Of a stretch of 64,000 nt of DNA, positions 38,843 to 47,822 are shown piece by piece; the stretch's first letter is position 1; each line of letters starts with the position of its first letter. Both the position numbers and the translations under genes were made by a program. The DNA lies in NCBI GenBank assembly GCA_020171895.1, contig JAIVAN010000009.1:186001-250000 (forward strand), in the 5' to 3' direction. The DNA comes from Bacillus timonensis. Lineage in GTDB: Bacteria; Bacillota; Bacilli; Bacillales; Bacillaceae_L. A model generated the notes under the pieces. The model had not been told where the DNA came from and made no database searches. It saw only the letters and a program-made list of their open reading frames with translations.

Positions 38843-40576
38843 ATGAATCGAAAACGTTTCACAAGGATGTTCGCTCCTTTACTTCTGATTACTACGTATT
38901 ACTTTTTGTTTACTTTAATCGGTACATCTTTCCTTCCAGCTAGTTCTGTTTCACAGGAAGAAAAAAGGCAGGATGAAGAGAATGGAACAGAACTAGAAGT
39001 TGAGTCAGAAGAAAAGTTAGTAGAGGATAAAAGAATCTATCAATATGATGATGAAAGTTCAGTTTCACACTTTTATATTACGATTCTACCTCAAGAGGAC
39101 CAAACCACTTTTTATCAGCTAAACAATTGGTACCAAAATCACTCTCTTGAGACCAAGGGACCAAGCTTAGAGGTAATTATTCAAGAAGGAGACGAAAATG
39201 GACCAAAGAAGGGTGGCGTTGGCTATGGAATGAAACAAGCAAACGGTACCATTCAAATACGAGGAAATTCTAGTCGTCTAAAAGTACAAAAATCATACAA
39301 ATTGAAGCTGTCAGATCGAGCTGGACTTTGGAAGGGTCAATCGATACTAAATCTGAATAAACACGCCGATGATTCTTCAAGAGTGAAAAATAAACTTACA
39401 TTTGATTACTTTAAATTAATGCCAGACATAGCCAGCATAAGAACACAGTTCGTAGAATTACATGTCTTGGATTTGTCCGAAAATTCGAAGTCAACCGAGT
39501 ATCAATCGTATGGTTTGTATACCCATGTTGAACAAGTTAATAAGAGATATCTAGCTAGTCATGGATTAAATCCATATGGGAATTTATACAAAGCCACAAA
39601 CTTTGAATTTTTCCGTTATCCAGAACACATTAAGTTAGAGAGTGACCCGAACTACAATCAAGAGGTGTTTGAACAAATTTTAGAAATTGAAGAAGGTAAG
39701 GATCATTCAAAACTAATTGGTATGCTGGATGCGGTAAATGATTATTCCAAAAACATTAATGAAATTGTTGATCAATACTTTGACAGGGACAATTATTTAA
39801 CGTGGCTCTCGTCGAATATTCTTTTTGGAAATGTAGATACGATGTCAACGAACTACTTTTTATATAGCCCCACTCAAACAAACAAGTGGTATTTTATCCC
39901 TTGGGACTATGATAAAGCATGGGGATATGAAAAAGAACGAACGACACAGCTTCCTAAATGGCAATTAGGACTAGAACGCTATTGGGGAAATGTGCTTCAC
40001 CGCCGTTTTCTAAAGGATGAGCGGAATATCAAAGCGCTTAATGAGAAAATAGAAGAGTTGTCAACCACTTTGATTACGCCTGAACAAACAGAATACTTCC
40101 TATCTCAGTACGCCGAGGTGGTTCAGTCGATTACGAAGCGGAAGCCTGACTCTCAGTACCTCCCGATCCCACTGAGTGCCTTTGATGCAAACTATCAGAG
40201 TCTAGTCAACATCCCAGAGGAAAGTAAACAACGGTATTATGAACGATTGGAATATCCTATGCCTATTTTCATGGCTCATGCGTTTTCAGATGCAGGGAAT
40301 CACCGATTTACTTGGGAACCATCATTTGATTTCCAAGGGGATGACCTAACCTATACCTTTCAATTGGCAAAAGACCCAGACATGACGACGATATTCTTTG
40401 AAGAGAAAGGGTTAAAATACTTCCATTATGAAATGGATCGTTTAAGTAATGGGATATACTACTTCAGAATACTAACGACCGATGAAAAAGGGAATGTTCA
40501 AATTCCTTTTGATAAGTTCTTGTCTTCTGAAGGAACCTTTCACTGGGGTGTGCAACAATTGATAGTGAACGAGTGA
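38843..40576 (+). CDS. CotH-family kinase-fold protein, exported
   Basis: The 577-residue protein has an N-terminal hydrophobic anchor (about 10-32) and an acidic linker. The CotH domain follows, with IRGNSSRLKVQKSYKLKLSD (nucleotide-binding strands), then LYTHVEQVNKRYLASHG, and FIPWDYDKAWGYE with the catalytic acidic residues. The C-terminal 120 residues look like a beta-sandwich module. CotH proteins of spore coats phosphorylate other proteins; a CotH placed outside the cell in a polysaccharide locus is of unknown function. It lies 17 bp after pelG with a GGGAGG site and appears to be in the same operon. Confidence 0.85.
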   Translation: MNRKRFTRMFAPLLLITTYYFLFTLIGTSFLPASSVSQEEKRQDEENGTELEVESEEKLVEDKRIYQYDDESSVSHFYITILPQEDQTTFYQLNNWYQNHSLETKGPSLEVIIQEGDENGPKKGGVGYGMKQANGTIQIRGNSSRLKVQKSYKLKLSDRAGLWKGQSILNLNKHADDSSRVKNKLTFDYFKLMPDIASIRTQFVELHVLDLSENSKSTEYQSYGLYTHVEQVNKRYLASHGLNPYGNLYKATNFEFFRYPEHIKLESDPNYNQEVFEQILEIEEGKDHSKLIGMLDAVNDYSKNINEIVDQYFDRDNYLTWLSSNILFGNVDTMSTNYFLYSPTQTNKWYFIPWDYDKAWGYEKERTTQLPKWQLGLERYWGNVLHRRFLKDERNIKALNEKIEELSTTLITPEQTEYFLSQYAEVVQSITKRKPDSQYLPIPLSAFDANYQSLVNIPEESKQRYYERLEYPMPIFMAHAFSDAGNHRFTWEPSFDFQGDDLTYTFQLAKDPDMTTIFFEEKGLKYFHYEMDRLSNGIYYFRILTTDEKGNVQIPFDKFLSSEGTFHWGVQQLIVNE

Positions 40577-40592
40577 GGAGATCAAAATAGAT

Positions 40593-41300
40593 ATGGAACC
40601 AAGAAAAACGCTACGTCATGAGCTAAAATATTATATTAATGAGAGAGAATACGAGATTTTAAGTAGAAAAGTAGGCATGCTGCTGGAGTTAGACAAGTAT
40701 TCAGCAGATCCACAAGGATATCACATCCGAAGTCTATACTTCGATAATGTATATGATACCGATTTGTTTACGAAAAACTACGGAGTATTCAAACGAAAGA
40801 AGTATAGAATCCGAATTTATAACAAGCGTGACGATGTCATTCGACTTGAACGAAAAAATCGTTACGGAGAGTATATTAACAAAGATTCTGTTCCGATAAG
40901 TAGGGGTGAGTATGAAGCCCTGCTACGTTGGGATTATGAATTTTTGCGTGCAAAAGAGCACCCACTTTACCGAGATTTCTACTTACTACTTCGAAGTGAA
41001 CAAATGTCTCCAAGAGTCATCGTTGATTATATTCGAGAAGCCTATATAGGCTCGGTAAGTGAAGTTCGCATCACATTTGATAAACAATTACAAGCAGGGA
41101 TTAATTCAATCGATCTCTTTGACCCAAATATTGTCACGGTAGAGGCTTTAGAAAGTCCACTCATGGTGATGGAAGTCAAGTACAACGAATTCTTGCCGAC
41201 TCACATTCGGCGCATTCTTCAACTAGATCGACACAATCGTTCCGCCATATCAAAATATGTAATCTGTCGGGAGAAAGCCAAAGAATTTTATACGCCATAA
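40593..41300 (+). CDS. VTC-domain (polyphosphate polymerase-like) protein
   Basis: The 235-residue protein has the VTC tunnel-fold pattern: LRHELKYYINEREYEIL, then RSLYFDNVYDTDLF, KKYRIRIYNKRDDVIRLERK, and MEVKYNEFLP near the end, all with the conserved basic and acidic pairs that bind nucleotide phosphate. In yeast, VTC4 makes polyphosphate; the role of bacterial stand-alone versions is not settled. It sits between CotH and DUF4956 genes, a grouping often seen together. Confidence 0.85.
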   Translation: MEPRKTLRHELKYYINEREYEILSRKVGMLLELDKYSADPQGYHIRSLYFDNVYDTDLFTKNYGVFKRKKYRIRIYNKRDDVIRLERKNRYGEYINKDSVPISRGEYEALLRWDYEFLRAKEHPLYRDFYLLLRSEQMSPRVIVDYIREAYIGSVSEVRITFDKQLQAGINSIDLFDPNIVTVEALESPLMVMEVKYNEFLPTHIRRILQLDRHNRSAISKYVICREKAKEFYTP

Positions 41301-41325
41301 TGTAGAAAGAAGTGAATGACAAGAG

Positions 41326-42006
41326 ATGGAAAGTCAGTACAATTTTAATGACATCATAAAAAATAGCTTTTTAAAATTAGAAGATTTTGCTCAACTATCA
41401 GTATTAGACATCTTATTTTCTCTCGGACTAGCCTTTACAATAGGGATGTTTATTTATTTCGTTTATCAAAAAACGTTTAAAGGTGTCGTATATAGCCATA
41501 ATTTCAATATAACGCTTGTTCTAATGACCATTATTACCTCGCTAATCATCATGACAATCAGTACCAATATCGTTTTATCATTAGGGATGGTAGGTGCCCT
41601 AAGTATTGTGCGTTTTCGAACGGCCATTAAGGACCCATTGGATATCGTCTTTATGTTTTGGGCGATTTCAGTAGGTATTTCAACTGGGGCTGGTATTTAT
41701 TTAGTGGGTATCATTGGTTCTTTATTCATAGGAGGCGTCATCTACTTCTTAGCAAAGCGGAAGCGAAAGGAAAATGTTTTTTTACTTGTCGTGCACTATG
41801 AAGAAGCGGTCGATAGTGACGTAAAACTAAGCATGAAAAAGCTAGAATACGATTTAAAATCCAAGATTATAAAAAATGGGATGGTAGAGCTGACAGTAGA
41901 GACTAAACTAAAAATCGACAATACTTCGTTTGTCCACGCGATTTCAGACGTGCAAGGAGTAAAAGATGTATCTCTAGTCCACTACAACGGCGATTACGCA
42001 TCCTAA
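41326..42006 (+). CDS. DUF4956 membrane protein
   Basis: The 226-residue protein has four membrane helices (about 26-46, 60-82, 84-100, 112-140), with the MVGALSIVRFRTAIKDPLDI motif that marks DUF4956, and a cytosolic ferredoxin-like C-terminal domain. Function is unknown; it regularly accompanies VTC and CotH proteins. It is the last gene of the pel operon. Confidence 0.85.
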   Translation: MESQYNFNDIIKNSFLKLEDFAQLSVLDILFSLGLAFTIGMFIYFVYQKTFKGVVYSHNFNITLVLMTIITSLIIMTISTNIVLSLGMVGALSIVRFRTAIKDPLDIVFMFWAISVGISTGAGIYLVGIIGSLFIGGVIYFLAKRKRKENVFLLVVHYEEAVDSDVKLSMKKLEYDLKSKIIKNGMVELTVETKLKIDNTSFVHAISDVQGVKDVSLVHYNGDYAS

Positions 42007-42016
42007 GATGAAAAAC

Positions 42017-42069
42017 AGTGGGACGATTCAGATGATTATTCGAGAATCGAAGTCTTGAACCGTCCCGCT
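42017..42069 (+). terminator. Hairpin after the pel operon
   Basis: GTGGGACGATTCA pairs imperfectly with TTGAACCGTCCCGC around a long loop. There is no strong T-run after it, so it may stabilise the 3' end rather than act as a classic terminator. Confidence 0.45.
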
Positions 42070-42099
42070 ATATTTAGTTAATTAATAAATATCCTACGT

Positions 42100-42410
42100 T
42101 AAACAGGAAAGGTGGTAATTCAGTCATTCCAATATAATAAAGTTTCCCTTGTTGAATATTAAATAATCGCCCTAAATTTTACCTTTATTCCTAACGCTCC
42201 ATACTCTGAAGAATCCTCTCGATGAGTCAAAAAAACAAAATGGCTTTTTTCCTTTTAATACCCTATGTCTTTCTTCCTCGTACTCAGAACTATAAGAGAA
42301 ACCTCAGTACACCATCCCTAAAAGTTTGCTGGAGCATCTCCACCACAAAACTTCGGAGGTTACTATTTTTTTCTTCAACTATTCCGACATTATCAGTAAT
42401 ATTTCCCCAG
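42100..42410 (-). pseudogene. Decayed copy of an NAD(P)H quinone reductase-like gene
   Basis: The sequence aligns by eye with the intact reductase gene at about 44181-44510: shared words include CAGTCATTCCA, GATATTAAATAA-like, CCATACTC and CTTCAACTAT. It has many substitutions and indels and no open frame of useful length on this strand. It is an old duplicate or remnant rather than a gene. The rest of the gap to 42634 contains nothing I can assign. Confidence 0.65.
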
Positions 42411-42634
42411 AAATTACAACATATTACACTTATAATGATCCTTTAAGGTCACAAAGCATACCAATTGAATTCAAGAAGAGAGGATGAAAAGGAAAGCGAC
42501 TTTACACCTTTCTTTGAATAATATCACTAATTTATTTCCAACTTATATTTATAGAATGGTTGCTTTATAACGATAAGGCGGTAGTAACTACAAATCATTT
42601 CATATAGCTTCCATTGTAAATAGAATGAGGGGAA

Positions 42635-43936
42635 TTGAAAATGAATATTCTTAAATTTAAATATACACTATTACTTCTTAGTAAATGGGTATTCTTTGGT
42701 AGTTTGATTGGACTTATTGTCGGGACAACAACAGCGTTTCTTCTTGAAACAAACGACTACCTAGGGGAGTTTCGTGAAAGAAATGAATGGCTCATTGCCC
42801 TCCTTCCTCTGGGGGGAATTATTATTGGTTACATGTATATGAAGTATGGAAAAGTTTTTTATAATGGTACTTTAAATGATGCTGCACAGTTAAATAATCT
42901 AGTCATAGACTCTGTTAATGGAAAGAAAAATGTGTTAATTAGAATGGGTCCTATTGTTTATTTAGGAACTTTTATTACCGTTCTATTTGGCGGCTCAACT
43001 GGGAGAGAAGGAGCAGCTGTTCAAATGGGTAGCAGTGTGGCCGAAATGGTAAATAGGCTTTTTAAGTTAGCTATCGTAGATACCAAAATTTTTCTTATGA
43101 GTGGGATTAGTGCTGCTTTCGGAGCTGCGTTTGGTGCACCTATCACAGGTGCTGTTTTTGGAATGGAAATGTCTTCTTTAGGAAAGGTAAGGTTTGAGGC
43201 ACTTGTTCCTTGTGTGACCGCAAGCTTTGTAGGTCATTACACCACTACCATTGCTTGGGAAGCTACGCATGAAGAGTTTATTATCCACGCTTTACCTGAA
43301 CACTCTTTCATTGTGTTTGCTAAGATTTTTCTTGTCTCTATTATTTTCAGCCTGCTAAGCCTCTCCTATTGCCAATTAAGACACGGCATACAAAAATTCT
43401 CAGAGAAATTTTTTAAGCAAAATCATATGAAAAGAGCTTTTTTTGGTGGCATGGTAATTATTGTTTTAACCTTGTTTATTGGTTCTCAAGATTACAACGG
43501 ACGTGGTTTGCATATGTTGGAGCAATCATTTTCTGAGGAAGTTCCTCCTTTTGCTTTTCTAGCAAAGCTAGTTTTTACAGCCGTAACAATCGGATCTGGT
43601 TTTGTGGGCGGTGAAGCTATTCCTTTATTCTTTATGGGAGCAACCTTAGGAAATGCCCTACATTCAATCATTAACTTACCAATGTCGTTTCTTGCTGCTT
43701 TAGGCTTAATTGCTGTTTTTAGTGGAGGGGCGAATACCCCTTTTTCAGCATTCTTGTTAGCACTTGAAATGTTCGACGGAAAGGGAATTGAATTCTTTTT
43801 TCTCGCTTGTATCATAAGTTATGTTTTTTCCGGCCATCACGGCTTATGGCCATCTCAAGCCATATATACTCCTAAAAGTCGGTTATTTCAACTCTTAAAT
43901 GGGCAAACGATCGAGCATGCAGAAAAAAAAGAATAA
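42635..43936 (+). CDS. CLC-family transporter, probably fluoride/proton antiporter (CLC-F)
   Basis: The 433-residue membrane protein has the CLC motifs LFGGSTGREGAAVQMGSSVA, GISAAFGAAFGAPITGAVFG and GSGFVGGEAIPLFFMGATLG. The GREGxxVQMG version, and the absence of the GSGIP motif of chloride CLCs, match the fluoride-exporting CLC-F branch. It would remove fluoride from the cytoplasm. A GAGGGGAATT ribosome site precedes the ATG. I found no fluoride riboswitch consensus upstream. Confidence 0.82.
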   Translation: MKMNILKFKYTLLLLSKWVFFGSLIGLIVGTTTAFLLETNDYLGEFRERNEWLIALLPLGGIIIGYMYMKYGKVFYNGTLNDAAQLNNLVIDSVNGKKNVLIRMGPIVYLGTFITVLFGGSTGREGAAVQMGSSVAEMVNRLFKLAIVDTKIFLMSGISAAFGAAFGAPITGAVFGMEMSSLGKVRFEALVPCVTASFVGHYTTTIAWEATHEEFIIHALPEHSFIVFAKIFLVSIIFSLLSLSYCQLRHGIQKFSEKFFKQNHMKRAFFGGMVIIVLTLFIGSQDYNGRGLHMLEQSFSEEVPPFAFLAKLVFTAVTIGSGFVGGEAIPLFFMGATLGNALHSIINLPMSFLAALGLIAVFSGGANTPFSAFLLALEMFDGKGIEFFFLACIISYVFSGHHGLWPSQAIYTPKSRLFQLLNGQTIEHAEKKE

Positions 43937-43982
43937 TCCGTAGAGTCCTTTTATTGAAGTAAGTATAAGATCTTTGAAAAAT

Positions 43983-44020
43983 AAGGAGACCGTCTATAGT
44001 CAGAAACGGTCTCCTTTTAA
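43983..44020 (+). terminator. Intrinsic terminator after the CLC gene
   Basis: AAGGAGACCGT (43983-43993) pairs with ACGGTCTCCTT (44006-44016), followed by T residues. Confidence 0.85.
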
Positions 44021-44086
44021 TTTGGATGTCCTCAACACCTATTGCCACTTAAAATTTTTAGACGAACATATAAAGCAATTTATATG

Positions 44087-44740
44087 TTAAACGTATACAG
44101 GTACCTCATTCTCTAATTGCGCTAGTCGTAGCTTCCACTGTTCTATATACTGCGATCTAGTTTCTTCGACTGCACCTGCTGGGAACAAGAAAGGTTCCAA
44201 TACAGTCATTCCACAAAAATATAGTTTTTCGTGTTGGATATTAAATAAACGTTCTTCAACTTTTCCTTTTAACTCTGTTTGTCCATACTCGGAGAGATCC
44301 TCTGCACCATGAGTTAAAGATACAATAGCTTTTTTCCCCTTTAAATTCCCTTCTTCGTATCGTCCTGGACCATACGCAAAACTATACGAGAAAACACGGT
44401 CAAACCAGCCCTTTAAGATCGCTGGAGAATCAGTCCACCACATCGGATACTGAAAAATAATTAAATCTGCCCAGGTTACGAGTTTTTGTTCTTCAACTAT
44501 ATCCGCCGAAAAGGTATGATTTTTAAACGCATGATATTGTTCGGAAATATAATTGAAACGGTTTGGATTTTTAAGAACAAGGAAATCGTCTTTGTCAGCT
44601 ATTGCTTTAAATTTCTTTTCGTATAAGTCTGATACTTTCACCTCATGACCGTTCTGTTCTAAAACTTCTATCGCTACGTCTTTAAGTGCGCCGTTTAAAG
44701 AATGACGATTTGGATGGGCGAATACGATGAGTACATTCAT
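44087..44740 (-). CDS. Flavodoxin-fold NAD(P)H oxidoreductase (YwrO-like)
   Basis: The 217-residue protein starts NVLIVFAHPNRHSLNGAL and has IIFQYPMWWTDSPAILKGWFD, the FMN-binding and active-site loop of the Flavodoxin_2/NQO family, similar to YwrO and KefF-type quinone reductases. It would reduce quinones or other electrophiles with NAD(P)H. A GAGAA-type ribosome site precedes the ATG. A decayed copy of the same gene lies at 42100-42410. Confidence 0.88.
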   Translation of the reverse strand: MNVLIVFAHPNRHSLNGALKDVAIEVLEQNGHEVKVSDLYEKKFKAIADKDDFLVLKNPNRFNYISEQYHAFKNHTFSADIVEEQKLVTWADLIIFQYPMWWTDSPAILKGWFDRVFSYSFAYGPGRYEEGNLKGKKAIVSLTHGAEDLSEYGQTELKGKVEERLFNIQHEKLYFCGMTVLEPFLFPAGAVEETRSQYIEQWKLRLAQLENEVPVYV

Positions 44741-44875
44741 TTTCCATTCTCCTTTAATGAATCTATATTTATGTATAGAATTACTCTATTGAAAAACCAC
44801 TTTTATAAACATTCTCTATGACTAACACCATTCCTTCTTCTTCAAATTAGCATTTTAATTTAAGGGAAAAATAAA

Positions 44876-44905
44876 AAAAGAAGAACTGATGTCAGTTCTT
44901 CTTTT
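44876..44905. terminator. Bidirectional intrinsic terminator
   Basis: AAAAGAAGAACTGA and TCAGTTCTTCTTTT form a perfect 14-bp stem with a two-base loop, with A- and T-rich flanks. It lies between the CBO0543-like and reductase genes. Confidence 0.8.
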
Positions 44906-45024
44906 CATATCCCTATTTTTTGGGTATCTTTATCAAAACAAAGTTATTAGAATACGAAATAAAATAAAATTCCCTTTTTTACACTCACTACATGCCTAAC
45001 ATTTTCTTCATCAATTCAATTCAT

Positions 45025-45480
45025 CTAATCAGCTATTTTTTCTTTTAAAAATTGAAGTCCATATAATATTAATGTCTTCATAAAAAATAAGAGTGATAAT
45101 TGATATTTTTTTAGTCGGACTAAAGAGGCAATTCCGTACTTTTTTAGAAATTCTGTTAATACATAGCTAAACGTATTATTGACAATTAAATTTAATCCGA
45201 GATAATACCAAAACTTCCCGTAAGTGAATTTCAATATCCACAAAGAGCCGACTAAAAATGCCCCCCATGTTAATGCATAACCACCATCCAACTTTGATGA
45301 AATATTCTCATACCAATACCACCATCTTCTTTTTTTTGCTACTTTGCTTTCATAATGAACAATAAAAGAAATTAAGATTGCTGATGGTAAGAATCGCTTC
45401 AACGTGCCTTTTCCTAACAGTGGTGCTGATAACCAAGGTAAAATTAACATTAGCCACACAAATGATTTCGAGTATTTCAA
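45025..45480 (-). CDS. CBO0543-like small membrane protein
   Basis: The 151-residue protein has about four membrane helices with YESKVAKKRRWWYWYE between them and FTYGKFWYYLGLNLIVNNTF later, a pattern common to Bacillus CBO0543/YhcB-type membrane proteins of unknown function. It starts after an AGGAGGT site. It is the chromosomal gene nearest the left junction of the SCC-like element. Part of a second copy survives at 30835-30935. Confidence 0.65.
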   Translation of the reverse strand: MKYSKSFVWLMLILPWLSAPLLGKGTLKRFLPSAILISFIVHYESKVAKKRRWWYWYENISSKLDGGYALTWGAFLVGSLWILKFTYGKFWYYLGLNLIVNNTFSYVLTEFLKKYGIASLVRLKKYQLSLLFFMKTLILYGLQFLKEKIAD

Positions 45481-45580
45481 TTATATTAACCTCCTATCAG
45501 TCCATCAGGAATAATATTCCCATTTGTAGGAGATTTATAAAACTACAAAAAATAATCTGCCATCTATTGATTGTGACTAT

Positions 45581-45597
45581 TTATGATACGGTTCACC
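45581..45597 (-). repeat. attL: duplicate of the rlmH 3' end
   Basis: On the minus strand GGTGAACCGTATCATAAATAG encodes GEPYHK and a stop, the same last residues as RlmH, although no rlmH gene is here. It also matches the staphylococcal SCC core (GAAGC, TATCATAA, TGA) closely. Fifteen of 17 bases match attR. Confidence 0.8.
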
Positions 45598-45611
45598 GTG
45601 GTGTATCTAAG

Positions 45612-45623
45612 TGAGGTTTTTTT
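45612..45623. repeat. Left terminal inverted repeat of the element
   Basis: TGAGGTTTTTTT is the inverse of AAAAAACCTCA at 61214-61224 (11 bp exact). Both lie a few bases inside the att cores. Confidence 0.6.
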
Positions 45624-46833
45624 AGGTTTTATTAGGAATATGAGAAACTTTAGTCAGAATCATCTCATATGAAGACCCTTTAGCTCCAGATTCACCAAAA
45701 TCATTGTTTTCTAAGAAAAGGACATAGGATTTTTTTCCATTCTTAGAACTTCTATAAGCAATTCCACCTAAAGTTTTTCCATCAATAGTTTTAAAAATAT
45801 GCCTAAAGTATTCCGTAACAATTTGTGTTGGTACATAATCTATATGCTCTTTACCATCTTTACTAATAGGTTTGGAAAAATCCTCAAGGAATTTATACAA
45901 AAAGATTATTACCTGCCTTTTTTCTCTTTCTGCTTCATTAAATATACTTGGAATTTTAGGAAGATCTGTTAAATCCAGGACAGTTAACTCTTTAGTATTT
46001 TCAAACTCACCTACACTAGCGACAACGTTTTCACCTTGCTTATAATCAACCTCTAATATTGCGGTATCCATATCGCAAGCACCATAAAACATAGGGATAC
46101 CTGCTGGACTCATTCTATTAGAATTAAGAGCATATTCTCTAGGAGGCGTTCCTAGTTCTTTAGAAGAAGTAAAATATTCTCCCTTATTTGAAACACGTAC
46201 TCGATAAAACTTTTGTGGAGGTAACACTTTTATTAATCCCACCTCTTCTACCATAGAACCTATAAAATCAATAATTTCATAAGGATTAAGGAAGCCATCA
46301 ATATTAACAGAAGCTGCTGTTTTATAAAAAACATACCTTGTCTCATGTTTAACTAAATTTGAAAAGGTTCTCCAAGAGAAATATAGTTCTTCTTCCTCTG
46401 AGGTTCCATAAGGGTCAATTTCACACCACCTAGTGTCTATCAGCTGATTTTTTATATCTTTCATTAAATATTCATTTTCAATCTCTGCTTCGGGACATAA
46501 AATTTCCTCCACAAAGTCCCATCCATCATAGATGGATACACCTAAATAGCCACCCTCTCTTGAATCATAACCTACTCCTTCATCATCAGGGTTTCCCCAT
46601 TCATACTTTAGATGGTCAATTATATACTCCATTACATCATCTATATCAGCTGCTATTGAAAATCCTTCCTCATTTGTAGTACCACAGTAGCTACAGTAAT
46701 TTGAATCTGCATTTTCTTCTATAAATTTTTGTAGAAAGCTCTCATTAATACAATCTCCACAAACATATTTATCACCAAAAGTAGTAAACCCATATACACT
46801 TTGCCTATCTAATAGTCGGTCATGTATCCCCAT
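45622..46833 (-). CDS. RES-domain protein with zinc-binding N-terminal region
   Basis: The 403-residue protein has an N-terminal segment with two CxxC pairs (C25/C28 and C47/C50), then a helical region resembling the HEPN/RES N-terminal domain. A C-terminal RES domain starts near residue 207, with FYRVRV (R211), SNRMSPAGIPMFYGA and E261. RES domains of Xre-RES toxin-antitoxin pairs degrade NAD+. No Xre-type antitoxin is adjacent; the partner upstream (29 bp away) is a PvuRts1I/AbaSI-like nuclease. An abortive-infection effector role is an inference. The stop codon lies right at the element's left inverted repeat. Confidence 0.75.
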   Translation of the reverse strand: MGIHDRLLDRQSVYGFTTFGDKYVCGDCINESFLQKFIEENADSNYCSYCGTTNEEGFSIAADIDDVMEYIIDHLKYEWGNPDDEGVGYDSREGGYLGVSIYDGWDFVEEILCPEAEIENEYLMKDIKNQLIDTRWCEIDPYGTSEEEELYFSWRTFSNLVKHETRYVFYKTAASVNIDGFLNPYEIIDFIGSMVEEVGLIKVLPPQKFYRVRVSNKGEYFTSSKELGTPPREYALNSNRMSPAGIPMFYGACDMDTAILEVDYKQGENVVASVGEFENTKELTVLDLTDLPKIPSIFNEAEREKRQVIIFLYKFLEDFSKPISKDGKEHIDYVPTQIVTEYFRHIFKTIDGKTLGGIAYRSSKNGKKSYVLFLENNDFGESGAKGSSYEMILTKVSHIPNKT

Positions 46834-46862
46834 ACTTCACAAATTTCTCCTTCCATCCATAC

Positions 46863-47723
46863 TTATCTTATTTTCGGCTTATAGGTTTTTACTCTAGTTG
46901 AACTTCTCTCCCAAACCAAACAATTTTCACTATAAGATTGCTCTATATTTAACTTATACTCACCTTTAAATCTATACATTACATCCCCAAGAGGACCTTT
47001 TACTTTGGCAAAGACAATTCTATTATGTATGTTGCTTTCAATATGCTCCTCCATATGAGCTTTTACTTTACTTTTATCCGTACTTTTTTCTCTAATAATT
47101 AGCTCATCGGAAGTAATAGAGTTGTCCCATTCATCATTAGGATACAATTTTGGAAACCAAAGTCTGGTATCATCTAGATAAGGGTGTTTTGCTCCTCCTT
47201 TAAACCAACTTTTATAATTATGTCCAAAGCAATTGCAAACATCGACACATTTTTCAAATGCTACATTTTCTTTTAATGCTATATAGCCTTTATTGATATA
47301 TGTCTTTGGGTCATTTTCTCTCTCAATATCCCAGGGTTCAAATTCCCTTCCCAATTCACTAATTTTTTTATTTAAATATTGTATAATAAATTCGATTTGA
47401 TTATTTATAGCATCCAAATCTTCACTCACATCTACTCTAAGAATCTCATGATTTGTAATAGACACAATATCTTTTTCTCTTATTTCATCCTGTATGATTT
47501 GATGAATATGGTGAGGTTCATCAACCTCTATATGGACTCCTAATTGTGGAAAATACATATCAGTCAAAGCATATCTTCCGTCGTCCCTTACAACGTATTG
47601 TTGTGTAACAAACTTTACATCAAGATTGTCTAATTTATGCCAAATTCTAGTTACTACATAATTTTCATCATTCTTTTTATTTGTCTTTGCTAATTGAGCT
47701 TTAATAAAATTGTACTTTTTCAA
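46863..47723 (-). CDS. PvuRts1I/AbaSI-like modification-dependent endonuclease
   Basis: The 286-residue protein has a Vsr/DUF559-type nuclease domain at the N-terminus (D55, then HIEVDEPHH at 64-72, with D79 and D85). The C-terminal half has VFAKVKGPLGDVMYRFKGEY, consistent with the SRA-like domain of the PvuRts1I/AbaSI family. Those enzymes cut DNA carrying hydroxymethyl- or glucosyl-cytosine, as in T4-like phages. The family call rests on remembered motifs. It forms a two-gene unit with the RES gene and is separated from the reverse transcriptase gene by a terminator. Confidence 0.65.
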   Translation of the reverse strand: MKKYNFIKAQLAKTNKKNDENYVVTRIWHKLDNLDVKFVTQQYVVRDDGRYALTDMYFPQLGVHIEVDEPHHIHQIIQDEIREKDIVSITNHEILRVDVSEDLDAINNQIEFIIQYLNKKISELGREFEPWDIERENDPKTYINKGYIALKENVAFEKCVDVCNCFGHNYKSWFKGGAKHPYLDDTRLWFPKLYPNDEWDNSITSDELIIREKSTDKSKVKAHMEEHIESNIHNRIVFAKVKGPLGDVMYRFKGEYKLNIEQSYSENCLVWERSSTRVKTYKPKIR

Positions 47724-47778
47724 CCTTTATCACTCCAGCTCCATTTGTTTCTGATTAAGATTGTAATAACCATATAAA

Positions 47779-47820
47779 AAGACAAGCCAAATTTTAATTA
47801 AAGAAAAATGGGCTTGTCTT
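47779..47820 (-). terminator. Terminator between the reverse transcriptase and nuclease genes
   Basis: AAGACAAGCC (47779-47788) pairs with GGCTTGTCTT (47811-47820). On the minus strand the stem is followed by five T residues, so the two genes are probably separate units. Confidence 0.75.
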
Positions 47821-47822
47821 TA

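Noticed and set aside
42222-42446. 74-codon plus-strand ORF
   Set aside because: It runs antisense through the decayed reductase copy and has no sensible start signal or composition.
42435-42634. Fluoride riboswitch before the CLC gene
   Set aside because: None of the conserved crcB-motif segments could be recognised.
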